This document shows, piece after piece, positions 16,053 through 24,980 of a stretch of 34,317 bases of DNA (the first letter of the stretch is position 1; each line of letters starts with the position of its first letter). The position numbers were made by a program, and so were the translations under genes. The notes under the pieces are model-generated. The model worked only from the letters and a program-made list of their open reading frames with translations, was not told where the DNA came from and made no database searches. Origin of the DNA: Alphaproteobacteria bacterium (lineage in GTDB: Bacteria; Pseudomonadota; Alphaproteobacteria; Rhodospirillales; Rhodospirillaceae); assembly GCA_016869315.1 (NCBI GenBank), contig VGEM01000003.1, positions 1 through 34,317 of the forward strand, read 5' to 3'.

Positions 16053-16688
16053 TCAATCCGCTCTGACTTTCACTTTAGGCAGTACGGCACCGCGCCGAAG
16101 CGCGTGCAGGAATCCTTCCAGCGGCGCTGGGTCGGCAAGTGGCCCACCGTGATCACCTTCGCGAGCCCAGAATTCGGCATAGCTGGGGAAAAGCTTGTGA
16201 AAGTTGCCTTCAGTCCATTCGGTGCCGGGCCAGCGCATCTTGTTGTTGCCGATGGGCGGCTTGTTGAGATCGGTGGCGTACCAATAGAGCGGCAGCCGTC
16301 GCGCGAAATACCATCGCGGCCCATCGGGGCCTGCTGCGCGGACATAGTCGTCGACATATATCATCTGCATGATGACCCATTCGTCTCCGGTCTCATGCTC
16401 GTTCTTTGAATAGACCATACCGTGCGCATGATCACGATCGTTGAACTCAATCACATGACCGCCGATATGGTGAGAAGTTCCGGTAAAGGGGGATCTCAGC
16501 GTAGTATCCATCCAGATTCGAAGCGCAAGACGGCCCACTTGGCCTTTGCCAACCTTAACATCAGCAGGAAACAACGAAACCATCGCATCCATATCACGCA
16601 TGTCGAGCGCGAGCGCATAGCGTGCCGCCAATTGCCGGATCGCATCGAGCGATTCCAACCGGTCAATGCGGGTCAAAAGCTGTTCCAA
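16053..16688 (-). CDS. SnoaL/NTF2-like protein, possible hydroxysteroid dehydratase (211 aa)
   Basis: A cone-shaped SnoaL-like (NTF2 superfamily) domain. After the helix L-E-S-L-D-A-I-R-Q-L-A come Y24 and D29, and histidines at 73, 74 and 78 (S-H-H-I-G-G-H); this Tyr/Asp at a spacing of five and the His on the following strand recall the bile-acid 7-alpha-dehydratase BaiE. The 7-hydroxysteroid dehydratase of bile-acid-degrading sphingomonads is also SnoaL-like, so loss of water from a ring hydroxyl is a sensible hypothesis. A C-terminal tail of about 50 residues is extra relative to BaiE. The start is a TTG with a strong GGGGAGGAAA site. It has its own divergent promoter region shared with the SDR at 16845. 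Confidence 0.85.
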   Translation of the reverse strand: MEQLLTRIDRLESLDAIRQLAARYALALDMRDMDAMVSLFPADVKVGKGQVGRLALRIWMDTTLRSPFTGTSHHIGGHVIEFNDRDHAHGMVYSKNEHETGDEWVIMQMIYVDDYVRAAGPDGPRWYFARRLPLYWYATDLNKPPIGNNKMRWPGTEWTEGNFHKLFPSYAEFWAREGDHGGPLADPAPLEGFLHALRRGAVLPKVKVRAD

Positions 16689-16773
16689 TCGGTTTCCTCC
16701 CCGTTCGCTAATTCGATAAATTCTCTAAAAAAGCGCCCGCATTTCACAAGATGACAGTCATATTTCATTTGCA

Positions 16774-16803
16774 TGCGTATCCAAAGATCATATTTTGTTA
16801 CGC
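16774..16803. promoter_or_regulatory. GCGT/ACGC arms between the SnoaL and SDR genes
   Basis: GCGT at 16775-16778 and ACGC at 16800-16803 are inverted arms 21 bases apart, close to the 20-base spacing of the arms at 314-343. The right part, CATATTTTGTTACGC at 16789-16803, nearly repeats 13454-13468. Position in a divergent gap fits an operator. The binding protein is unknown. Confidence 0.4.
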
Positions 16804-16844
16804 GCTAATTGCGACCCGCATCGCATCGTATTTTTGAGATGACC

Positions 16845-17585
16845 ATGCGTTTCAAGGGTAAGAAACTCTTAGTAACTGGCGCAGCCTCAGGTATTGGGCG
16901 CGCGACCGCGCTGTTCTTCGCTCGCGAAGGCGCCAAGGTGACAATCGGCGACGTCAACCAAGAGGGCTTGGCAGAAACCGCCGCCGCAATGCCGACGACG
17001 ACGCGCATGCAACCTTACGATGCCGCGGATTTCGCATCATGCCGAGCCCTGGTCCATGCCGCCGCGGTTGATGGCCTCGACATCGTCTGCAATATCGCAG
17101 GTATCCTCAAGTGGGGCTCGAGTCTGGATTTCGATCTTGTGGAGTTCGACCGGATCCTACGCATCAACACAACAAGCGTGTTCGCAATTTGCCAAGCCGC
17201 ATTGCCGCATCTCATCGAAAGCCGTGGCAACATCGTCAACACCGCCTCGTCCTCAGCACTCGTCGGCATTCCCTATACCATAGCGTATTCAGCTTCGAAG
17301 CATGCCGTGGCGGGCATGACTAAAGGATTAGCGATCGAGTTCGCTGCCAAGGGTGTGCGCATCAACGCTGTGTGTCCAGGTCATGTGAGGACGCCAATGA
17401 CGGCGTCGCCGCCACCAATGACGGGTATCGAATGGCCACTGGTGATGCGGAGCGCTCCCAAACTGGCCGAAGGCGTCTGCGAGCCGGACGACATTGCTGA
17501 AGCGATAGCTTGGCTAGCATCAGACGCAGCACGCAAGGTAACTGGGACGCTACTCAGCGTGGACGGCGGTCAGGTGGCAGGTTGA
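16845..17585 (+). CDS. SDR family oxidoreductase (246 aa)
   Basis: A compact [11 protein letters not shown] at residues about 11-18, I-G-D-V-N after strand 2 (NAD preference), C-N-I-A-G in place of NNAG, Ser in N-T-A-S-S-S and Y-S-A-S-K; the end [10 protein letters not shown] is canonical. One segment between strand 2 and strand 4 is shorter than in its paralogues. The ATG at 16845 is picked for its position before the first strand; 16839 (ATG) and 16809 (TTG) are in frame as well, and no ribosome site is strong. The 3' end overlaps the tail of the SnoaL gene on the other strand by 32 bases. Confidence 0.88.
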   Translation: MRFKGKKLLVTGAASGIGRATALFFAREGAKVTIGDVNQEGLAETAAAMPTTTRMQPYDAADFASCRALVHAAAVDGLDIVCNIAGILKWGSSLDFDLVEFDRILRINTTSVFAICQAALPHLIESRGNIVNTASSSALVGIPYTIAYSASKHAVAGMTKGLAIEFAAKGVRINAVCPGHVRTPMTASPPPMTGIEWPLVMRSAPKLAEGVCEPDDIAEAIAWLASDAARKVTGTLLSVDGGQVAG

Positions 17586-18030
17586 GCAGCGCGCGTGCCG
17601 CCTCAGAACCATCCAGCACTTGATTATCGCGTTTTAGCACGCACCACGATTCACCTTTGCGCACCATTTGCCAGCGATTGGCCGAAACCCGGTGGACTTC
17701 GAACGCTTCGCCCACACGACGAAACACCACGCTATGCCCATACGCGACCGCAACGTCGCCATCGAGTTGTAGCATCACTGGTCCCAGCAAATGCGCGCAG
17801 CCGTCGGCCATCAATTGGCGATGCATCGCTCCATCGAGCAGCGCAGCAATCGCGTCGCGCCCGCGTGCTTCGGCCATGCCGCCAACGGCATAACTCCCCT
17901 CATCCGCCCACAATGCAGCCGCGCCGGTAGCATCGCCGCTGTCTGCCAGTGGACCATAGCTCGCGATAAGAGTGCGGATCGCTTCGCGGTCCTCTAAGGC
18001 ACGCAATCGAGCAGCGAAGTCATCAACCAT
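17554..18030 (-). CDS. SnoaL/NTF2-like protein at the end of the hsa operon (158 aa)
   Basis: A single SnoaL-like domain with the helix L-E-D-R-E-A-I-R-T-L-I followed by Y25 and D30, and H80 in C-A-H-L-L-G. This is again the Tyr/Asp/His pattern of BaiE-type dehydratases; length is close to BaiE. It is not closely similar to the 211-residue SnoaL protein at 16053. Its ATG overlaps the stop of the flavoprotein gene by eight bases, so it is the last cistron of the hsaA operon. A dehydratase or isomerase acting on a ketosteroid is plausible; the NTF2 fold also includes delta5-3-ketosteroid isomerase, which is the main alternative. The 3' end overlaps the convergent SDR. Confidence 0.83.
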   Translation of the reverse strand: MVDDFAARLRALEDREAIRTLIASYGPLADSGDATGAAALWADEGSYAVGGMAEARGRDAIAALLDGAMHRQLMADGCAHLLGPVMLQLDGDVAVAYGHSVVFRRVGEAFEVHRVSANRWQMVRKGESWCVLKRDNQVLDGSEAARALLNLPPDRRPR

Positions 18031-19483
18031 GTGCAGCCTTCCGCCCGGCCTTCCGGCCGAAAAATGTGCAATCGGCGAGACTTAACCCCGACGAATAGCC
18101 ATGCCCCCAGGCGGGGAGTCCGCTTGTGCAGCGTCCTGCTGCAAACAGACCGGCAATAGGCGCGCCCGACCTATCGAGCACTTCGCCAGCGATTGAGGTG
18201 CGGAGTCCACCCAATGTGAAGAAACTAAAATAGCTGGTGGCGAAATTGAGTTCGAGCGCCACAAAAGGCCCCTGATCGAGCGGCGTGAGAATTGGCGTTC
18301 GCTTGTGGAACAGCGGATCACGCCCTTCACGCGCATGGTGATTGTAGAAATTCATCGTCGAGGACAACGTGTCTTCAGCCATCTCCAATTCTCGTTCAAC
18401 CTCCTCCCATGTCTCGCCCGTCGCGGCTATAGAAATGCGGGCAAAGCTTGGTGGCTGCGCGAAGTGTGCGCCATCCAGTAGGAGATAAACGCATGGACCC
18501 GGCTGATCGATCATCGCCCGGCTGACCCTGCCATGATAGCAATCCTCGTTGATGAAGCGCTGGCCTTGGCCGTTCACAAACACGCCGTAAGCATGGCTTT
18601 CTGGGATAATCCACGGACACGTCGTGAAGAACTGATCCATGTGAATCGCGTCGCCTCCGGCGCCCACGCCGAGTTCAATACCTGACCCATCATCCTTGTC
18701 ACCGATGGGATCGTTGATTCGAAACGTTTGCGGGCAATATTTGCGTCGCATTGCTTCGTTCATCACGAAGCCACCGGTGGCCAAAACAACACCGCGGTCA
18801 GCGCGTACATAGCGCTCTCGATTATCGATGCGCACGACCAGCCCGACGATACGATTTCCATCGGCGATGAGGGAAATGGCACGCGCATCGGTCACAACCT
18901 CAACACCATTGTCACGCGCCCGCACTTCGAGGATGTCGACCAGCGGCCTGCCACCGCCCCAGCCCATATGGCGGATCACGTGACCGCGCGGGGCCGGCGT
19001 AGCGATATCGCAAAAGGGCACAGCCGTTTCGCTGCCCGACCAAATCAAGGTTGAATCATCGCTCGGCTCAATATGCTTGCCCGCTAGATAATTGCCGCGA
19101 TAGGGCACGCCCTGCGCCTTGAGCCAAGCAAAGTGATCAACTGCTTCTGCGGCATACAAGTCGCACTTTGCTGCATCGGCACACGGTCCGCCAGACGCTT
19201 TCAGATAGGCGGCAAAAGCTTCGGTCTGATCTTCGAAGCCGGCCGCACGCTGCACTTCGGTACCGCCACGCCCACCTATATAAATTTCTCCGCCCGAGAG
19301 CCCAGAAGCGCCACCGCTGCCTGAATTGCGCTCGAACACCAACACCTTGGCTCCAGCTTCAGCGGCCTCGATTGCCGCACAAGCTCCCGCTGCGCCGAAC
19401 CCAATGATGACGACATCGCACATCATGTCCCAACCTGGCACGTCGGCAACGGGGGTGGGACGATGCAGCGACAACTTAGTCAC
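18023..19483 (-). CDS. FAD-dependent ketosteroid dehydrogenase, delta4-type-like (486 aa)
   Basis: FAD motif [10 protein letters not shown] near residue 25, with the downstream [16 protein letters not shown]. The C-terminal segment [18 protein letters not shown], followed by T-F-F-G-R-K-A-G, resembles 3-ketosteroid delta4-dehydrogenases (5-alpha or 5-beta acting) more than delta1 enzymes, which carry Y-P-G-x-G. It would introduce the 4,5 double bond into saturated 3-ketosteroids. The start is a GTG that overlaps the hsaF stop by eight bases, placing it in the hsa operon. Stereospecificity is not readable; a bile-acid context would favour a 5-beta substrate. Confidence 0.85.
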   Translation of the reverse strand: MTKLSLHRPTPVADVPGWDMMCDVVIIGFGAAGACAAIEAAEAGAKVLVFERNSGSGGASGLSGGEIYIGGRGGTEVQRAAGFEDQTEAFAAYLKASGGPCADAAKCDLYAAEAVDHFAWLKAQGVPYRGNYLAGKHIEPSDDSTLIWSGSETAVPFCDIATPAPRGHVIRHMGWGGGRPLVDILEVRARDNGVEVVTDARAISLIADGNRIVGLVVRIDNRERYVRADRGVVLATGGFVMNEAMRRKYCPQTFRINDPIGDKDDGSGIELGVGAGGDAIHMDQFFTTCPWIIPESHAYGVFVNGQGQRFINEDCYHGRVSRAMIDQPGPCVYLLLDGAHFAQPPSFARISIAATGETWEEVERELEMAEDTLSSTMNFYNHHAREGRDPLFHKRTPILTPLDQGPFVALELNFATSYFSFFTLGGLRTSIAGEVLDRSGAPIAGLFAAGRCTSGLPAWGHGYSSGLSLADCTFFGRKAGRKAAHG

Positions 19484-20516
19484 GGCGCGCTTTCAGCATG
19501 TCGAGCGCGACATCGACGATCATGTCTTCTTGCCCACCCACCATCTTGCGGCGTCCGAGTTCGACAAGGATTGCGCGAGTGTCGAGCCCATAGTCTTGGG
19601 CGGCCTTCTCGGCATGGCGCAGAAATGAGGAATATACACCCGCATAACCAAGTGAGAGCGTCTCGCGGTCGACCCGGACCGGGCGATCTTGCAACGGACG
19701 CACCAGATCTTCCGCGGCATCCATTAACTGCATCACGTCGCAACCGTGATTCCAGCCCTTACGGTCGGCAGCAGCAATAAACACTTCCAACGGCGCATTA
19801 CCCGCGCCAGCGCCCATGCCGGCGAGACTCGCATCGATCCGCACTGCGCCTTCCTGCGCGGCGACGATCGAATTGGCAGTGCCAAGCGACAAATTATGAT
19901 GCGCATGCATGCCGCGTTGCGTCCCGGGCTTTAGCACGCGGTCATACGCTTCGAAACGTGCGCGCACGCCGTCCATGTCGAGCGCACCGCCGCTGTCAGT
20001 GACATAAACACAATGCGCGCCATAGCTCTCCATCAGCAGAGCTTGCTTCGCGAGCAGTTCGGGCTCGATCATATGGCTCATCATTAGGAACCCAGAGACA
20101 TCCATACCCAAATCGCGCGCTAAACCGATGTGTTGCTTCGAAACGTCGGCCTCCGTGCAATGCGTCGCCACTCTGACCGAGCGTACGCCAATATCATAAG
20201 CGTAACGCAAATCCTCGACGGTACCGACCCCAGGTAAGATTAGTGTGGTGAGGACACTGTTCTCGATGACGTCAGCTACTGCCTCAAGCCACTCCCAGTC
20301 GGTATGAGCACCGAAGCCGTAGTTGAAGCTCGCGCCTGATAACCCGTCGCCATGGGCAACTTCGATCGCGTCTACACCGGACTGGTCGAGCGCTTTGGCT
20401 ATCGCGCGCACATGATCGATGCCGTACATGTGGCGAATGGCGTGCATTCCGTCACGCAACGTCACATCTTGGATGTAAAGTTTTTCGCCTGCCTCGACGT
20501 TGAACTTGCCAGTCAT
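19476..20516 (-). CDS. hsaF: 4-hydroxy-2-oxohexanoate/valerate aldolase (346 aa)
   Basis: A class II (divalent metal) aldolase of the BphI/DmpG/HsaF family. D-V-T-L-R-D-G-M-H carries R21, D22 and H25, and M-H-A-H-H-N carries the metal ligands H204 and H206. It splits 4-hydroxy-2-oxo acids into pyruvate and an aldehyde, which is channelled into the partner dehydrogenase. In steroid degradation the substrate is the six-carbon product of ring A, giving propanal. The ATG overlaps the stop of the dehydrogenase gene by four bases, fitting the known stable complex. Length is normal for the family. Confidence 0.95.
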   Translation of the reverse strand: MTGKFNVEAGEKLYIQDVTLRDGMHAIRHMYGIDHVRAIAKALDQSGVDAIEVAHGDGLSGASFNYGFGAHTDWEWLEAVADVIENSVLTTLILPGVGTVEDLRYAYDIGVRSVRVATHCTEADVSKQHIGLARDLGMDVSGFLMMSHMIEPELLAKQALLMESYGAHCVYVTDSGGALDMDGVRARFEAYDRVLKPGTQRGMHAHHNLSLGTANSIVAAQEGAVRIDASLAGMGAGAGNAPLEVFIAAADRKGWNHGCDVMQLMDAAEDLVRPLQDRPVRVDRETLSLGYAGVYSSFLRHAEKAAQDYGLDTRAILVELGRRKMVGGQEDMIVDVALDMLKARRD

Positions 20517-21457
20517 GGTAGCTCCGCGGCAGCAGTCATCCGGCGCATCGCGATCAATTCCCCCGTGGCCTTGGCGGCCGCAGTCATGATGTCGAGGTTG
20601 CCTGAATAACAGGGTAGATAATCACCTGCGCCTTCGACCTCGAGATAAATACTCGTCTTAATACCAGTGAATTCGCCCATGCCAGGAATGCGTAGCCGGC
20701 TGTTGTCACCGAAGCGTTCGAATTGCACTTCCTGTTTCAGTCGATAGCCGGGCACATATGCCTGAACCGTTGCAACCATCGCTTCTACGGATGCGCGTAT
20801 TGCAGCCTGATCCGCATTTTCCGAGAGCGTGAACACTGTGTCGCGCATGATCATGGGCGGCTCAGCCGGGTTAAGGATAATGATTGCCTTGCCTCGCGTC
20901 GCGCCGCCAACCTGCTCAATCGCGCGTGCGGTGGTGCGCGTGAATTCGTCGATGTTTGCGCGGGTTCCCGGGCCAGCCGAGCGTGACGAAACTGAAGCAA
21001 CGATCTCGGCATAGTGCACCTTGGCGACCCGACTCACTGCAGCCACCATTGGAATGGTTGCTTGACCGCCGCACGTGACCATGTTGACGTTGGATTCGCT
21101 TAGATGCGCGTCCATGTTTACTGACGGCACCGTAAATGGGCCTATGGCGGCTGGCGTGAGGTCCACTACGTTAATGCCGTCGGCGCGCAAAACTGCATCA
21201 TGCGCCTTATGGGCATAGGCAGATGTTGCATCGAAGGCGATTCCGATCTCCGGATAGCACGCGAGTTTCTTCAAACCCTCGATTCCGTCGAGCGTCGTGG
21301 CGATGCCAAGCGAGCGCGCCATCGCAAGCCCTTCGCTTGCAGCATCAATACCGACAACCGCCGCCAACTGCATGTTCTGCGGATTCTTGATCATCTTTAT
21401 CATCAAATCAGTGCCGATATTCCCGGGTCCGATGATGACTGCCTTTACGCGTTTCAT
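20513..21457 (-). CDS. hsaG: Acylating acetaldehyde/propanal dehydrogenase (314 aa)
   Basis: Family BphJ/DmpF/HsaG. The N-terminal Rossmann motif is I-I-G-P-G-N-I-G at residues 8-15; C129 in M-V-T-C-G-G-Q is the thiolating cysteine. The enzyme oxidises the aldehyde released by the aldolase to acyl-CoA with NAD and CoA, here probably propanal to propionyl-CoA. The ATG at 21457 has GAGGAAA in front and is preferred to 21487, which lies inside hsaE. It overlaps hsaE by a few bases and hsaF by four, a typical coupled trio. Confidence 0.95.
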   Translation of the reverse strand: MKRVKAVIIGPGNIGTDLMIKMIKNPQNMQLAAVVGIDAASEGLAMARSLGIATTLDGIEGLKKLACYPEIGIAFDATSAYAHKAHDAVLRADGINVVDLTPAAIGPFTVPSVNMDAHLSESNVNMVTCGGQATIPMVAAVSRVAKVHYAEIVASVSSRSAGPGTRANIDEFTRTTARAIEQVGGATRGKAIIILNPAEPPMIMRDTVFTLSENADQAAIRASVEAMVATVQAYVPGYRLKQEVQFERFGDNSRLRIPGMGEFTGIKTSIYLEVEGAGDYLPCYSGNLDIMTAAAKATGELIAMRRMTAAAELP

Positions 21458-21467
21458 GCTGTTTCCT

Positions 21468-22250
21468 CTAAATGAAGCGAGCGACACAGCAACCGATACC
21501 GTACAATGTCATTTCAAACACATCGCCCTTCACCGCAGGCTCTAGCGGAACAAGCGATCCTGACAGGATTACATCGCCGGCATTAAGCGTGACGCCGTAA
21601 GCCCCAAGGGTATTGGCCAGCCACGCTACCGCATGCGCGGGATTGCCTTGAACCGCACTACCCAGCCCCTCAGACAACGGCGCGCCATTTTTAGTGACGG
21701 TGACCCGAAGCCTAGGCAAATCATGCGCACGTGGACTGGCGCGAGTGTCGCCCAGCACAAAAACGCCGCATGACGCATTGTCTGCCACGGTATCGATGAT
21801 CGAAATTTTCCAATTTCGAATGCGACTATCGACGATCTCGAAACAGGGCGCGATGCTTTCAGTTGCAGCGAGAACATCAGCGGCCGTAACGCCGGGACCA
21901 GATAGCGAGTCCCTGAGAATGAATGCAATCTCGGCCTCAGCGCGAGGGGCGATCAGGGCTTTTTCGCTAATACAAATGTCACCATCGGCCTGCATCCAAT
22001 CGGTTAGAAAACCGAAATCTGGCTGGTGCACATTCAGCATATCCTGCACCGCCTTTGAGGTGACACCAATCTTCTTACCGATTACCCGTTCTCCCGCAGC
22101 GAGACGGCGCCCCAGGAAATCGAGGCTGATCGCGTAGGCATCGTCGATAGTCAGCGCAGAGTCGCGCTCGATAAGAGGCGGCACGGTATATCTTCCGCGC
22201 AGCGCAGCGAAAAGCTCAGAACCGAACCGCTCAGCTTTAATGTTACTCAT
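21468..22250 (-). CDS. hsaE: 2-hydroxy-dienoate hydratase (260 aa)
   Basis: A member of the 2-oxopent-4-enoate hydratase/fumarylacetoacetase-related family (BphH/HsaE). Visible family features include G-K-K-I-G-V-T-S-K, the acidic A-R-A-E-A-E-I-A-F region binding the metal, and I-V-D-S-R-I. It adds water to the dienoate released from ring A by HsaD and hands a 4-hydroxy-2-oxo acid to HsaF. The ATG at 22250 overlaps the hsaB stop (ATGA) and replaces a longer frame that would run back into hsaB. Length is standard. Confidence 0.94.
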   Translation of the reverse strand: MSNIKAERFGSELFAALRGRYTVPPLIERDSALTIDDAYAISLDFLGRRLAAGERVIGKKIGVTSKAVQDMLNVHQPDFGFLTDWMQADGDICISEKALIAPRAEAEIAFILRDSLSGPGVTAADVLAATESIAPCFEIVDSRIRNWKISIIDTVADNASCGVFVLGDTRASPRAHDLPRLRVTVTKNGAPLSEGLGSAVQGNPAHAVAWLANTLGAYGVTLNAGDVILSGSLVPLEPAVKGDVFEMTLYGIGCCVARFI

Positions 22251-22753
22251 TGGTATTGCCCATTCAAATAAATGAGCGGCGGCACTTCGCCACATGCGCG
22301 CGCGTCACGCACCAAACCAATAGTGTTACTATGGCTGCGGTATTCGACTTCGCCATCAACGAGGAAGTCGATCATCGTCACCCCGTCCTCCAGCCAAGGA
22401 ATTCCGGAGTTGCTCGCCCGCCATTTGCCGAAGCCAAACCGTTCCGTGCTCGCTGCCGCGCCACGGAAGGCAAAAGGTACTGGCGCATACCTTCGTTCAA
22501 GCAGATTGCCGGTGAAGGATATACCTCGCCGGATCGCGCGCCGGATGCCGGTACCGCGACTGACGCAGACGAGCAACGAAAGTGGATCTAGCGAAACCGA
22601 CGTCACCGATGTCGCTGCCATGCCGGCCTATTCTCCGTCGCGATGGCAAGTCACGATCGCCACGGTGGAAGCCAACCGCCGCATAGCCGCGCGAAAATTT
22701 CCACACAGCAGTCCTACTTCACATTCGCCATCTTCCGTCTCACCGATACTCAT
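22247..22753 (-). pseudogene. hsaB: Flavin reductase component of the 3-HSA monooxygenase, interrupted by TAG
   Basis: Read from the ATG at 22753, overlapping the hsaD end, the frame gives 168 codons of a small flavin reductase (HsaB/HpaC type): residues 19-37 follow the family start (N-F-R-A-A-M-R-R-L-A, then V-A-I-V-T-C-H), and after codon 42 comes A-G-M-A-A-T-S-V-T-S-V-S-L-D-P, the flavin-binding strand. Codon 42 itself is TAG (22628-22630). Start and stop both fit the operon overlaps, so one base makes the difference between intact and broken. Translation could restart at the ATG at 22621 (124 residues), which would lack the first strand. Possible explanations: true nonsense mutation, sequencing or assembly error, or restart. 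If broken, another flavin reductase must serve HsaA. Confidence 0.88.
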
Positions 22754-23576
22754 CGAGGAAGGCTACCGAATAAGAGTTGAATTCACTGGCGCGTTCGACC
22801 TGCACCCAATGCCCGGTACGGGCAAAGGTAAGGCAGCGAGCGTGGCGGCACTGATCAAGGAAGTAGCGCGCCCCGCTTTCAGGGCAAAATTCGTCGTTCT
22901 GGCCCCACATCACGAAGATGGGCTGATTGATCTCGCCGACGCGGGGACCAAGATTTGGCGTCCGCATCCGCACCAGCACATCCTTTGGCTGTGTGCGCGC
23001 CACCGCAAAGCGTTCCTCGACCAGCGCTCCCGGTATTTGCGACACAAAATCGGGATGGACCAAATTAGATATCAGTCGGCGCTGTTCTTCGATGGTGAAA
23101 TTGGCACTGCCAAAACCCGACACCATTTTAGCGATGCCCGGCATCGTGAAATAGCTCGCCTGTTCTTCGATACATCCCGGCGCCATCAGGATCAGTGAAT
23201 GGCAGAAGCTGGGATGGTCGAGTGTCATCTGGATGGCAACTCCGCCGCCAAGAGAGTTGCCGACTATGCTGGCCGTTTCCACGTCATGCGCAACTAGCGC
23301 TTCGTACAACGTGTCAGTGAATAATTGGAGCGTATAGTCGATACCTTCGGGCTTGGAGGATTGGCCATATCCGATCAGGTCGGGCAAAATCACGCGATAT
23401 CCACCAGCGACGAACGCTTTATAATTTTGCCGGAAGTTCGAGGCCCCTGATGCACCAGGACCGCTGCCATGGATGAATACGACAGCCGGTCCTTCTCCAA
23501 CGGTTTTGAGGTGAATCTTGTGACCGCCTGAAACCGTGTAGGTCGCTTCCGCTAGATCCTTCACGTCGACGCTCAC
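22740..23576 (-). CDS. hsaD: Meta-cleavage product hydrolase, alpha/beta fold (278 aa)
   Basis: A serine hydrolase of the HsaD/BphD group. S108 lies in V-G-N-S-L-G-G, D228 in W-G-Q-N-D-E and H256 in T-G-H-W-V, forming the catalytic triad; the oxyanion region is H-G-S-G-P-G-A-S-G. It hydrolyses the C-C bond of the ring A cleavage product (4,9-DSHA), giving the C/D-ring propionate and a hydroxyhexadienoate. The start is GTG at 23576, overlapping the hsaA stop (GTGA). The next gene, the interrupted hsaB, starts inside its last codons. Confidence 0.94.
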   Translation of the reverse strand: MSVDVKDLAEATYTVSGGHKIHLKTVGEGPAVVFIHGSGPGASGASNFRQNYKAFVAGGYRVILPDLIGYGQSSKPEGIDYTLQLFTDTLYEALVAHDVETASIVGNSLGGGVAIQMTLDHPSFCHSLILMAPGCIEEQASYFTMPGIAKMVSGFGSANFTIEEQRRLISNLVHPDFVSQIPGALVEERFAVARTQPKDVLVRMRTPNLGPRVGEINQPIFVMWGQNDEFCPESGARYFLDQCRHARCLTFARTGHWVQVERASEFNSYSVAFLDEYR

Positions 23577-24787
23577 AGAAAATTGAAGGTAGGTGATTCG
23601 CTCATCATCGTGCCGATCACATCGCCCGTGCGATTATTGGGATCATTCGCGACATGGGCTCGCGCCGCGTTAAGATCGAGCCAAGGCTGAATGATCGCGC
23701 TGCTGGTATAAATTGCGCGTCCGCCCAGCAGCTGCATTACGTCGTCGATAAGATCGACCATGCGGCGAACAACAGTGGAGGACTGATACGCAAACATGGC
23801 CCGCCGCTCCATCGGAATTGCTTTGCCCTGGTCCGCAAGGCTTATCAACTCCTCGAAAGTCAGCTGTTGAACGACTTCCATTTCCTCAAGCTGCGAGTAC
23901 GCCTTAGCCATAGCTGCCTGCAGCATAGGATCCTGCTTTGAGGCCTTGCCGGTGTTTGTTGAAATGCGGCTTCGCATGATCTCCATAGCCGCCTTTAACG
24001 CAGCACGCGCGCCGCCGAAAGCCGCAGTCGAAACCGAGCGGACGAACACTTGCGCCCAAGGCAATCGGTACAACCGCGCAGTATTCACTGCCTGTCCTGG
24101 ATTTTGACAGAGGAAGCCATCGACAGCGCGGTGAGTGCGATATTCAGGAACGAAGACGTCATTGACGATGATGTCGTGACTGCCAGTCCCTTGCAGCCCA
24201 AAGGTGTGCCAGACGTCTTCATCGATCGTATAATCGTTGCGCGGCAGAAGGAAAGTGCGCATATCGAATGGGTCACCATCGCTCTTCGCCGGCACGATGG
24301 CGCCCAACAACACCCAGCGGCAATGCGTCGATCCAGTCGAAAAGCCCCAACGCCCTGAAAGGCGGAAGCCGCCTTCGACACGCGTAACCTTGCCAACCGG
24401 CTGATACGAAGAAGACACGAGCGTCGCAGCAGCCCCGCCCCAGACCTCTCGCTGCGCACGGTCATCGAACAGCGCTATTTCAAAAGGATGGCATCCTAAT
24501 ACGCCGTACATCCAACCCGTCGACATACAACCTTCGGCCAACAGTTTTTGTATGTCGAAGAAGACGTTGGGATGCATTTCATAGCCGCCCCAGCGCCGTG
24601 GCTGGAGGACGAGGAAAAACCCTGCCGCTTGCATTTCGGCAATCGTTTCAGCCGAGACGTTGCGGGCCTGCGTACACTGACGCGAGCGCGACCGCAGCTT
24701 TGGGATCATAGCGCGAGCTCGCTCGACCAGAATTTCGGGCGTCGGAATCACGGCTGCGCCAAGCTCCATTGCAAAAACGGTAGCCAT
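23573..24787 (-). CDS. hsaA: 3-HSA monooxygenase oxygenase component, acyl-CoA-dehydrogenase fold (404 aa)
   Basis: A group D flavin monooxygenase related to HsaA and HpaB-type oxygenases with the acyl-CoA dehydrogenase fold: A-E-T-I-A-E-M-Q-A-A-G-F, R-W-G-G-Y-E, S-G-R-W-G-F-S-T-G and H-T-F-G-L-Q-G-T-G-S-H-D are typical. It hydroxylates 3-HSA to the catechol 3,4-DHSA using reduced flavin from HsaB. The ATG has GAGGAGGG in front. It is the first gene of an eight-cistron minus-strand operon in which nearly all junctions overlap, and is divergent from the SDR-hsaC operon across 193 bases. Confidence 0.93.
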   Translation of the reverse strand: MATVFAMELGAAVIPTPEILVERARAMIPKLRSRSRQCTQARNVSAETIAEMQAAGFFLVLQPRRWGGYEMHPNVFFDIQKLLAEGCMSTGWMYGVLGCHPFEIALFDDRAQREVWGGAAATLVSSSYQPVGKVTRVEGGFRLSGRWGFSTGSTHCRWVLLGAIVPAKSDGDPFDMRTFLLPRNDYTIDEDVWHTFGLQGTGSHDIIVNDVFVPEYRTHRAVDGFLCQNPGQAVNTARLYRLPWAQVFVRSVSTAAFGGARAALKAAMEIMRSRISTNTGKASKQDPMLQAAMAKAYSQLEEMEVVQQLTFEELISLADQGKAIPMERRAMFAYQSSTVVRRMVDLIDDVMQLLGGRAIYTSSAIIQPWLDLNAARAHVANDPNNRTGDVIGTMMSESPTFNFL

Positions 24788-24873
24788 TTCCGACCCTCCT
24801 CAATCCTCAATTTTAGATTTGAGCACGGCAGTTTCACGTCGTGCCCAGCGCACATAGTCGTAGAATTTTTTGT

Positions 24874-24889
24874 CATTTTATACGCAAAC
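24874..24889. promoter_or_regulatory. TACGC element between the two large catabolic operons
   Basis: CATTTTATACGC at 24874-24885 matches the element found in other gaps and is followed by AAACCGTCAATTG. It lies centrally in the 193-base gap between hsaA and the SDR-hsaC operon, where one site could control both directions. No convincing -10/-35 pair is visible on either strand. Nothing else gene-like is found in this gap. Confidence 0.4.
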
Positions 24890-24980
24890 CGTCAATTGAA
24901 AAGCGATTTAATGTAAGATAGTGTGTTTTTTTCCGTGCTGAAAGGCGCGAACACGTAACCAAACACGGGAAGACAGCAGC

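Noticed and set aside
22628-22630. Reading the hsaB TAG as pyrrolysine or programmed readthrough
   Set aside because: No pyrrolysine tRNA or associated genes are seen and this family has no such residue; a nonsense mutation, restart or sequence error is simpler.
22272-23198. A 308-codon open frame on the plus strand opposite hsaB and hsaD
   Set aside because: It is antisense to genes with full catalytic motifs, crosses their junction and shows no recognisable protein features; it is a codon-bias shadow.
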